From Actinomycetota bacterium (GTDB lineage Bacteria; Actinomycetota; Thermoleophilia; Miltoncostaeales; Miltoncostaeaceae): a stretch of DNA of 7,347 bases. Of this stretch, positions 1-5,049 are shown piece by piece. The notes beneath the pieces are model-generated. The model did not search any database, was not told where the DNA came from, and worked only from the letters and a program-made list of their open reading frames with translations. Every line of letters begins with the position of its first letter. Within the stretch, counting starts at the first letter, position 1. Both the position numbers and the translations under genes were made by a program. The stretch is from positions 1-7,347 of the forward strand of contig SYFI01000033.1 of assembly GCA_005800465.1 (NCBI GenBank), given 5' to 3'.

Positions 1-49
1 CGACCTCTACGCTGCCAGCGTAGCGCTCTCCCAGCTGAGCTAATCCCCC
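1..49 (-). tRNA. tRNA-Ala (anticodon GGC), 3' part cut by the window edge
   Basis: Read on the minus strand, the 5' acceptor arm GGGGGAT (49-43) is followed by TA, a D-stem GCTC/GAGC and a D-loop AGCTGGGA. The anticodon stem CTACG/CGTAG then encloses the 7-nt loop CTGGCAG. The anticodon GGC lies at 16-14 and reads alanine codon GCC. Only about the first 49 nt are visible; the T-arm and 3' acceptor strand lie left of the window. It is co-directional with rsfS, whose stop codon is 32 bp upstream, so it could be processed from the operon transcript or driven by its own promoter in the gap. The cloverleaf part seen here is regular. Confidence 0.95.
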
Positions 50-53
50 GGGA

Positions 54-78
54 ACGGGCCCGAGTATAGACGGCCCGT
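54..78 (-). terminator. Possible hairpin between rsfS and tRNA-Ala (no U-tract)
   Basis: ACGGGCC (54-60) and GGCCCGT (72-78) form a perfect 7-bp inverted repeat with an 11-nt loop in the short gap between the rsfS stop and the tRNA 5' end. No T-run follows on the minus strand, so it is not a classical intrinsic terminator. It may instead be a processing or stabilising hairpin at the 3' end of the rsfS message. The hairpin is seen directly; the role is inferred. Confidence 0.35.
63..68 (-). promoter_or_regulatory. Candidate -10 box (TATACT) for the tRNA
   Basis: TATACT on the minus strand ends 13 nt before the tRNA 5' end, which would give a primary transcript with a leader of about 7 nt. It is the most AT-rich spot in the gap and fits the TANNNT actinobacterial consensus. 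No recognisable -35 (TTGAC-like) lies 16-18 nt upstream, where the sequence is TCCCGT. The box sits in the loop of the 54-78 inverted repeat. Confidence 0.35.
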
Positions 79-81
79 GGG

Positions 82-372
82 CTAGACGGGAGTGCTCTCG
101 AACCGCTCTGCTGGCGCCTCCCGCCACAGGCGATCAAGGCGGTAGAAGTCGCGGGCTTCCGGCGTGAACACATGCACGACGATGTCGAGCGCGTCCACCA
201 GGATCCAGTCAGCTTCTTTTTCGCCTTCGACACAGCGAATCTCCACGCCGTGCTCCTTTTTGAGCACTCCACGGATCTCGGCGGCGATGGCCTTGGTCTG
301 ACGCGGGGTGCGCCCGGTGCAGATGACCAGGTAGTCGGTGTAGTCCACGATGCCGCGCATGTCGAGGGTCAC
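82..372 (-). CDS. rsfS: Ribosome silencing factor RsfS (start uncertain, probably extends to about 438)
   Basis: RsfS (RsfA/YbeB/Iojap family) binds L14 on the free 50S subunit and blocks joining with 30S when nutrients are short. From the GTG at 372 the product is 96 aa. Family motifs are DYLVICTG (residues 13-20), RQTKAIA (24-30), and the C-terminal block DWILVD / DIVVHVFTPEARDFY / LW (55-83). The conserved N-terminal helix and first strand are encoded further upstream in the same frame (EEIARIAAEL, then KKAEDIV), up to an in-frame TGA at 448-450. That stretch has no ATG, GTG, TTG or CTG. The GTG at 372 has a well-placed GGAGG (378-382), but a product starting there would lack helix 1. An upstream GAGGAG (444-449) points to a start near 438, giving about 118 aa, the usual family length. 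I give the only canonical start and regard the longer product as more likely. It is the last protein gene of the operon. Family assignment is firm; the start is not. Confidence 0.9.
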   Translation of the reverse strand: MTLDMRGIVDYTDYLVICTGRTPRQTKAIAAEIRGVLKKEHGVEIRCVEGEKEADWILVDALDIVVHVFTPEARDFYRLDRLWREAPAERFESTPV

Positions 373-443
373 AATGTCCTCCGCCTTCTTGGCGTCTGCG
401 AGCTCTGCGGCGATACGGGCAATTTCCTCGGTATTCGAGGGGT

Positions 444-449
444 CTCCTC
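444..449 (-). promoter_or_regulatory. Shine-Dalgarno GAGGAG upstream of extended rsfS
   Basis: GAGGAG on the minus strand lies between the nadD stop (498) and the conserved rsfS N-terminus. Five nucleotides downstream, in the rsfS frame, is codon TCG (436-438), followed by codons for NTEEIA, which resembles normal RsfS N-termini. The site would fit a start at 438 if that codon were TTG. It overlaps the in-frame TGA at 448-450. Confidence 0.5.
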
Positions 450-497
450 AATCGGAACGACGAATTTCTGCGAGGCTAGTCGGGGTGCGGCCCCCCA

Positions 498-1085
498 TCA
501 AGACGGCGGGGCAGACTCCAGCAAATCCGCAACCGCCGCCGGCACCAGATGACGGATCGAATCGCCCTGCGCCAGGTACTCGCGAACCAGAGTGGACGAC
601 ACCGGGACCTCGGGCATCTCCACCAGATCGACGCGGCCAACGGCGATGCCGCGGGCCACGTCACCCGCGGCGCTCGCATCGGCACCGGGACGCATGGCCA
701 CCGCGATGCGGGCCAGCGCCACGATGTCCTCGGGGCGTCGCCAGAGTGCGAAGCCAGCCAGTTGGTCGACCCCCATCACGAACCACAGATCCGCTCCCGG
801 ATACTGCGCTGCGATCTCCTCGAGCGTCTCGGCGGTGAATGTGGGGCCATCGCGATCGAGTTCGAGGTCGCTGGCCTCGAGAAGCGGATCGTCGGCCACG
901 GCGGCCTCCACCAGCGCCAGCCGGCGCACGGCCGGCATCATTGCCCCATCTGGCTTGTGCGGGGGCGCCCCGGCCACAACCAGAAGCACGCGATCGAGGT
1001 GCAGTTGGCGGGCAGCCTCCCGGGCAAGTGCGATGTGGCCATTGTGCAGCGGATCGAAACTGCCGCCCAGCATGCCGATTCTCAT
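498..1085 (-). CDS. nadD: Nicotinate-nucleotide adenylyltransferase NadD
   Basis: Transfers AMP from ATP to nicotinic acid mononucleotide to make deamido-NAD, a shared step of de novo and salvage NAD synthesis in the cytoplasm. At 195 aa it has the usual length. The nucleotidyltransferase signature GGSFDPLHNGH is at residues 7-17, with both histidines of the HxGH motif. PPHKP (41-45) is the substrate-loop motif. MGVDQLAGFALWRRPEDI (104-121) matches the family's conserved central block, and SSTLVR (163-168) is the C-terminal ISSTxxR motif that contacts ATP. It starts at ATG only 4 bp after the proA stop; I see no clear Shine-Dalgarno, so translation may be coupled to proA. nadD next to rsfS is a very widespread pairing. 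All key residues appear intact. Confidence 0.97.
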   Translation of the reverse strand: MRIGMLGGSFDPLHNGHIALAREAARQLHLDRVLLVVAGAPPHKPDGAMMPAVRRLALVEAAVADDPLLEASDLELDRDGPTFTAETLEEIAAQYPGADLWFVMGVDQLAGFALWRRPEDIVALARIAVAMRPGADASAAGDVARGIAVGRVDLVEMPEVPVSSTLVREYLAQGDSIRHLVPAAVADLLESAPPS

Positions 1086-1089
1086 CGGG

Positions 1090-2352
1090 TCAGCGGATCT
1101 GGCCGGTGCCAGTGATGAGGTACTTCACCGTGGTCAGGTGAGACAGGCCGATGGGTCCGCGGGCGTGCAATTTCTGCGTCGAGATCCCGATCTCCGCTCC
1201 CATCCCGAACTCGCCACCATCAGTAAACCGGGTGGACGCGTTGACGTACACGCATGCCGTATCCACGCGCAGATGAAATGCCTGCGCGGCCCCAAGCGAT
1301 GCAGTGATGATCGATTCGCTGTGCCCTGACCCGAACCGGTTGATGTGGTCAATGGCCTCGTCCACCGAGCCAACCACGCCGACCGAAAGGATGAGCGACA
1401 GGAACTCACGGGCGAAGTCGTCGTCGGTGGCGGCAGGCATATCAGCCGCAGAAGTTCCGATGGCTGCCCGGGCCTCGTCGGACACACGCAGTTCCACACC
1501 CTGGGCGATGAGCGCCTCGGCGGCGCGTGGCAGGAACTCCGCAGCCACATCGCGGTGCACCAGCAGCGACTCGGCCGCGTTGCACACGCCTGGCCGCTGG
1601 CACTTGGCATTTACGATGATCGCGAGGGCATCGTTCAGATCGGCTGACGAATCGACGTACACGTGGCAATTGCCCGATGCGGCGTAGATGACCGGCACCC
1701 TGGCGTGCTCGGTGAGATAGGCCTTGAGATCTTCGCCTCCGCGTGGAATGACCAGATCAACCTGGCCCTCGGCGCGGATCATCTCGAGCATCTCATCGCG
1801 ATCAGTGCCCAGCATCGTGATGGCGCCACCCGGTACGCCCGCGCCCGCGAGCGCGGCCATCACCACATCACCGAGGATGCGGTTGGAGCGCGCGGCGATG
1901 CTGCTGCCACGAAGCACGATTGCATTGCCGCTCTTCAGGGCCAGCGCAGCGGCATCGGTAGTGACGTTGGGCCGGCCCTCATAGATGACCCCGATCACAC
2001 CCAGCGGCACACGCGTCTCGAGGATCTCGAGCCCATTGGACACCCGCCACCCCGCGTCTACGATGCCAACGGGGTCGGGCAAGGCGGCAACTGCGCGGAT
2101 GCCCTGTGCCATGGCATCCAGCCGCGAGTCGTCGAGCAGCAGGCGGTCCACCATCGCGGTGGGGACACTGGCCTGCCGGGCGGCCTGCACATCCTCGGCA
2201 TTCTCGGCGATGATCTCGGCCGATCGCGAGGCGAGGGCCCGCGCCATGGCCTCCAGCGCGTCCACCTTGTCGCCGGGGCTCATCACGGCCAGTGTGCGAC
2301 TGGCCGACCGTGCGGCCGCGAGGCGATCATTCAATGAGGTCGTCGCGCTCAT
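1090..2352 (-). CDS. proA: Gamma-glutamyl phosphate reductase ProA
   Basis: Reduces L-glutamyl 5-phosphate with NADPH to glutamate semialdehyde, the second step of proline synthesis, in the aldehyde dehydrogenase superfamily. At 420 aa it is full length. Visible motifs are VPLGVIGVIYEGRPNVT (115-131), the nucleotide-binding region LKSGNAIVLRGSS (139-151), the catalytic-cysteine block NAKCQRPGVCNAAE (248-261, nucleophile Cys257), FGSGHSE (340-346), and the C-terminal signature STQKLHARGPIGLSHLT (391-407). It begins at ATG 12 bp after the proB stop, with no strong Shine-Dalgarno in that gap, and its stop is 4 bp from nadD. It works directly after ProB, whose labile acyl-phosphate product it is thought to receive. 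Nothing looks damaged. Confidence 0.98.
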   Translation of the reverse strand: MSATTSLNDRLAAARSASRTLAVMSPGDKVDALEAMARALASRSAEIIAENAEDVQAARQASVPTAMVDRLLLDDSRLDAMAQGIRAVAALPDPVGIVDAGWRVSNGLEILETRVPLGVIGVIYEGRPNVTTDAAALALKSGNAIVLRGSSIAARSNRILGDVVMAALAGAGVPGGAITMLGTDRDEMLEMIRAEGQVDLVIPRGGEDLKAYLTEHARVPVIYAASGNCHVYVDSSADLNDALAIIVNAKCQRPGVCNAAESLLVHRDVAAEFLPRAAEALIAQGVELRVSDEARAAIGTSAADMPAATDDDFAREFLSLILSVGVVGSVDEAIDHINRFGSGHSESIITASLGAAQAFHLRVDTACVYVNASTRFTDGGEFGMGAEIGISTQKLHARGPIGLSHLTTVKYLITGTGQIR

Positions 2353-2364
2353 CAGATGGTCACG

Positions 2365-3477
2365 CTATCGCACGTATCCATCGGACCCGGCCAGCACAAA
2401 GCGATCGCGGTGCACGATCTCGCTCGGCGCACCGGGCAGCACGCCTCCGGCCTGGTCGGACCGCATACCGATTACCCGACGCACCTCATCTGCAGAGAGC
2501 TCCGTAATGCCCTTGCCCACCTCGGTGCCGTCCGGGCCGGCAACCACCACGGCATCCCCTGCACGGAAGGTGCCGTCGCAGGCGGTGACACCCACCGGCA
2601 GCAGCGATGTGCCCTTCTCGACGAGGGCGCGTACGGCGCCAGCATCAACGGTGATCGTTCCCATGCTGGGTTTGGCGTGACGGAGCCACATCTTGAAGGA
2701 GGCCTGCGGGCGCCCGGAGGCGGGAAACCGTGTGCCCACTGGCCCGCCGGCGGCCACGGAAGGGATGACACCCGCGTCACGACCACTTGCGATCACGCAG
2801 GTAACACCGCATCCGGCGGCGATACCGGCCGATGCCAGTTTGCTTTCGATGCCACCACTGCCGATCCCCGACCCGGGGAGCACTGCCAACTCGACCTCAC
2901 GCGGGTCGGTGCCAGCAGCCACCTCGCCAATCAGTTCAGGTCCGCTCGTTCCCGGTGCATACAGCCCATCACGGTCGGTGAGCAGCAGCAGTACCCGGGC
3001 GCGAAGCAGGATCGCCACCTGGGCAGCCAGTACGTCGTTGTCGCCAAAGGTGAGCTCATCGGTGGCGGTGGTGTCGTTCTCGTTGATCACCGGAACCGTG
3101 CCCAATGCCACAAGGCGCTCAAGCGTGTTCTGTGCGTTTACATACGAGGTGCGGTGCTCAAGGTCGGCCGACGTGAGAAGAACCTGTGCGGGCACCACAC
3201 CGTGCGCGGCGAAGGCTGTGATGTACCGGGCGAACAACGCCCCTTGCCCCACCGCCGATGCCGCCTGCAGGTCGGGAAGAGCGTCAGGACGGCTGGCGAT
3301 GCCGAGGACACCCAGCCCGCACGCGATGGCCCCGCTGGACACCAGCACCGGATTCATGCCGGCATCGCGCAGTGCAGCGATCTCGGCCACTCGCGCCACG
3401 AGCACGTCCTCGCGCAGCACGCCGTGCTCGTCCACCAGCGTGGATGAGCCGATCTTGATGACGATGACGTCGGTCAC
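2365..3477 (-). CDS. proB: Glutamate 5-kinase ProB (kinase plus PUA domain)
   Basis: Phosphorylates glutamate with ATP at the gamma-carboxylate, the committed and usually proline-inhibited step of proline synthesis. At 370 aa it has both domains. The amino-acid-kinase domain shows KIGSS (8-12), SSGAIACG (47-54), the substrate motif ENDTTATDELTFGDND (133-148), LLTDRDGLY (165-173) and GSGGIESK (206-213, where the family usually has GGMxTK). The PUA domain starts near residue 272, with the block ALVEKGTSLLPVGV (284-297). I chose GTG at 3477 because the KIGSS motif then lies at the normal distance from the N-terminus; longer in-frame readings add Arg-rich sequence that is out-of-frame obg. The start overlaps the obg stop as GTGA, a sign of translational coupling. 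Confidence 0.97.
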   Translation of the reverse strand: MTDVIVIKIGSSTLVDEHGVLREDVLVARVAEIAALRDAGMNPVLVSSGAIACGLGVLGIASRPDALPDLQAASAVGQGALFARYITAFAAHGVVPAQVLLTSADLEHRTSYVNAQNTLERLVALGTVPVINENDTTATDELTFGDNDVLAAQVAILLRARVLLLLTDRDGLYAPGTSGPELIGEVAAGTDPREVELAVLPGSGIGSGGIESKLASAGIAAGCGVTCVIASGRDAGVIPSVAAGGPVGTRFPASGRPQASFKMWLRHAKPSMGTITVDAGAVRALVEKGTSLLPVGVTACDGTFRAGDAVVVAGPDGTEVGKGITELSADEVRRVIGMRSDQAGGVLPGAPSEIVHRDRFVLAGSDGYVR

Positions 3478-4403
3478 GCGATCCACTCGATCAGCGCCTC
3501 GCGGAGTTCGGGAATGCCCTCCCCGGTTTCCGCGGAGGTGGCGAAGTCGACGCCGTCCGGCGGGTCCTCGAGATCGCACTTGGTGGCGACGATCACCTCA
3601 CGGGCGCGCTCGGGGGCGTACGGCGCAATACCAGCGCGAACGAGGGCGATGCGCTCGTCGGCATCCCACGGGTCAGATGCATCAACGCAGTGCAGGATGA
3701 CCTTGGCTCGCTCCAACTGTCCGAGTGCGGCGCCGTTGCGCTCGCTGCCGTCGGCGGCAAGCCCCGGAAGATCGGCAACCAGGTGGGGTTCACCGAAGCC
3801 ATCGTCCAGCGGGCCGAGTGCCGGCTCCTTCGTGGTGTGCGGGTACGGGGCGACCGTGGCGCTCGCACCGGTGACGGCATTGAGCAGCGAGGTCTTGCCC
3901 GAGTTCGGCATACCCACAATGGCCACATCAACGGGCAGGCGCATCTCCAGCACAAGCCACGTGCCCTCGCCATCCTCGCCCGGCACGGTAATGCGGGGGG
4001 CGCGCTGCGTTGATGACCGGAAGGCGCGGTTGCCCACGCCACCACCACCGCCACGTGCCACCGATACGCGATCGCCCACCGCACCGAGTACGGCAATCTC
4101 CTCGTCGTCGCGGAACACCCGGGTACCGGGGGGAACGCTCACCTCGAGGTCGCCGCCATTTCTGCCGTGTTTATTGCGCCCCTCGCCGTCACCGCCAACG
4201 GTGGCCTTGTGGTGCACCGCGTGGCGGAACTGCGTCAGGTCGATCATCTGCTCGTCGGCGACAAGCACGACATCGCCGCCGCGCCCGCCGTTCCCCCCAT
4301 CGGGGCCGCCCTTGGGCGAATGCGCCTCACGACGGAACGAGAGGCAACCGTTGCCCCCGCGCCCCGCCTGGACGTGGATCTGGGCCCGATCGGTAAATGA
4401 CAT
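3474..4403 (-). CDS. obgE: Obg-family GTPase (short form, no OCT domain)
   Basis: Obg/CgtA is an essential GTPase that joins late 50S assembly and links ribosome maturation to stress signals. This copy is 309 aa, shorter than most. The glycine-rich Obg fold fills residues 1-156, with GGNGC (16-20), KGGPDGGNGGRGGD (31-44), HGRNG (79-83) and RGGGGGVGN (117-125). The G domain follows: G1 GMPNSGKT (164-171), G2 region YPHTTKEP (187-194), G3 DLPG (211-214), G4 TKCD (274-277) and G5 TSAETG (289-294). G4 has Thr where most Obg have Asn (NKxD). Switch II after DLPG lacks the usual IEGA sequence and is a few residues shorter. The protein ends right after the G domain, with no C-terminal OCT domain. 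I chose ATG at 4403 because MSFTDRAQIHV aligns with Obg starts; GAGG lies at 4413-4416. The gene follows rpmA by 28 bp and overlaps proB by 4 nt. Confidence 0.95.
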   Translation of the reverse strand: MSFTDRAQIHVQAGRGGNGCLSFRREAHSPKGGPDGGNGGRGGDVVLVADEQMIDLTQFRHAVHHKATVGGDGEGRNKHGRNGGDLEVSVPPGTRVFRDDEEIAVLGAVGDRVSVARGGGGGVGNRAFRSSTQRAPRITVPGEDGEGTWLVLEMRLPVDVAIVGMPNSGKTSLLNAVTGASATVAPYPHTTKEPALGPLDDGFGEPHLVADLPGLAADGSERNGAALGQLERAKVILHCVDASDPWDADERIALVRAGIAPYAPERAREVIVATKCDLEDPPDGVDFATSAETGEGIPELREALIEWIA

Positions 4404-4423
4404 GGTGCGGAGCCTCAAGCCCC

Positions 4424-4446
4424 GCCCCGGCTCAGGACGCCGGGGC
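4424..4446 (-). other. GC hairpin enclosing the rpmA stop codon
   Basis: GCCCCGGC (4424-4431) and GCCGGGGC (4439-4446) form a perfect 8-bp, all-GC inverted repeat with a 7-nt loop. On the minus strand that loop is GTCCTGA and contains the rpmA stop codon TGA (4434-4432). No U-tract follows. It sits at the junction between the ribosomal protein genes and obg, where it could slow RNA polymerase, protect the rplU-rpmA message from 3' decay or mark a processing site. Structure is seen; function is inferred. Confidence 0.5.
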
Positions 4447-4698
4447 CTCCACCGGGTGCACGAAGACGCGCCGACCCTTGATGCCATTTGTGAACTCCAC
4501 CCGGCCACTTACGGTGGCGAAGATGGTGTGGTCACGACCGATGCCCGTCCCGTTGGCAGGCTTGAACACCGTGCCGCGCTGGCGGACGATGATCGAACCG
4601 GCCGGAATGACTTGGCCAGCGAACACCTTTACGCCGAGGCGCTTGGAGTTCGAATCGCGACCGTTGCGGCTGGAGCCGCCACCCTTCTTATGTGCCAT
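4432..4698 (-). CDS. rpmA: 50S ribosomal protein L27 (bL27)
   Basis: L27 sits near the peptidyl-transferase centre, where its N-terminal tail reaches the tRNA ends. The product is 88 aa, against about 85 for the family. It starts MAHKKGGGSSRNGRDS, the expected N-terminus, without the cleavable leader typical of Firmicutes. Other family blocks are SKRLGVKVFAGQ (18-29), AGSIIVRQRGT (33-43) and a C-terminal GRRVFVHP. The ATG is 3 bp after the rplU stop (TGA GCA ATG), with GGGGG inside the end of rplU as a possible ribosome binding site. The stop codon lies in the loop of a GC hairpin. The pairing with rplU is almost universal in bacteria. Confidence 0.98.
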   Translation of the reverse strand: MAHKKGGGSSRNGRDSNSKRLGVKVFAGQVIPAGSIIVRQRGTVFKPANGTGIGRDHTIFATVSGRVEFTNGIKGRRVFVHPVEAPAS

Positions 4699-4701
4699 TG
4701 C

Positions 4702-4998
4702 TCAGCCCCCGATTGCCGTGATGCGCACCCGCGAAAGGTGCGAGCGGTGACCCATCTTGCGCTTGCTGTCCTTCTTGGCGCGGTAGGTGAAAACCGTGAT
4801 CTTCGGTCCGAGAACGTGCTCCTCGACCTCCGCAGTCACGGTGCCCCCATCGGTGATGCCATCGGCGCTCCCGGTTGCGAGAACTCTGGGCGAGATGGAC
4901 TCACCGGGCTCGGCCGCAATGCGGTCCACGACGATACGCTCACCTTCACGCACCCTGTATTGCTTGCCCCCGAGGGCGATCACGGCATACTCAGCCAC
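4702..4998 (-). CDS. rplU: 50S ribosomal protein L21 (bL21)
   Basis: L21 binds 23S rRNA on the outer side of the 50S subunit. From GTG at 4998 the protein is 98 aa, close to the family's usual 101-103. It opens MAEYAVIALGGKQYRV (1-16), the classic L21 N-terminus. The basic block YRAKKDSKRKMGHR (72-85) is the conserved RNA-binding C-terminal region. I prefer GTG 4998 over ATG 5004 because GGAG (5008-5005) lies 6 nt before the GTG but directly abuts the ATG. Longer in-frame readings up to 5100 add sequence unlike L21. It is the first gene of the minus-strand operon. In most Actinomycetota it follows the RNase E/G gene directly, but here a reversed gene intervenes, so rplU needs its own promoter within or before that gene's 5' end. 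Confidence 0.96.
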   Translation of the reverse strand: MAEYAVIALGGKQYRVREGERIVVDRIAAEPGESISPRVLATGSADGITDGGTVTAEVEEHVLGPKITVFTYRAKKDSKRKMGHRSHLSRVRITAIGG

Positions 4999-5004
4999 GG
5001 ACAT

Positions 5005-5008
5005 CTCC
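5005..5008 (-). promoter_or_regulatory. Ribosome binding site deciding the rplU start
   Basis: GGAG on the minus strand is separated by 6 nt (ATGTCC) from the GTG at 4998. The ATG at 5004 follows it with no spacer, which is unfavourable. This makes GTG the better start. Confidence 0.6.
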
Positions 5009-5038
5009 ACTACTGACGATGGGACGCCCGTCTCCGGA

Positions 5039-5048
5039 CGCGATCGCG
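5039..5048. repeat. 10-bp palindrome in the divergent rplU / binding-protein gap
   Basis: CGCGATCGCG is a perfect 10-bp palindrome ending two bases before the ATG at 5050, inside the only divergent intergenic gap of the window (4999-5049). Its position could suit an operator. Its core GCGATCGC also occurs at 2401-2408 and 4068-4075 inside genes, so it may simply be a common genomic word. Confidence 0.25.
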
Positions 5049-5049
5049 C

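Noticed and set aside
209..451. TTG at 451 as a start for a gene in the rsfS region
   Set aside because: It is in a different frame from rsfS, coincides with the Shine-Dalgarno, and gives an Arg-rich product with no family match. It could matter only if a frameshift were shown.
482..494. GGGG-TGCGG-CCCC stem after nadD as a terminator
   Set aside because: It is only a 4-bp stem with no U-tract, and rsfS follows in the same direction; such short GC stems are common by chance here.
592..1329. A 245-codon plus-strand frame across nadD and the end of proA
   Set aside because: It is antisense to two intact enzymes and its translation is Ser/Ala/Arg-rich without motifs.
4404..4508. N-terminal extension of Obg to an ATG at 4508
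   Set aside because: The extra residues are out-of-frame rpmA sequence; Obg homology begins at MSFTDRAQIHV (4403).
4960..4991. TTGCTT ... CATACT as a promoter for the plus-strand gene
   Set aside because: The spacer is 19-20 nt, the -10 match is poor, and both boxes fall in rplU coding sequence; too weak to list as a feature.
3514..5016. A 500-codon open frame on the plus strand across obg, rpmA and rplU
   Set aside because: It lies wholly antisense to three well-recognised genes and its product is Ser/Pro/Arg-rich low-complexity sequence without a family motif. Long antisense frames are expected at this GC content.
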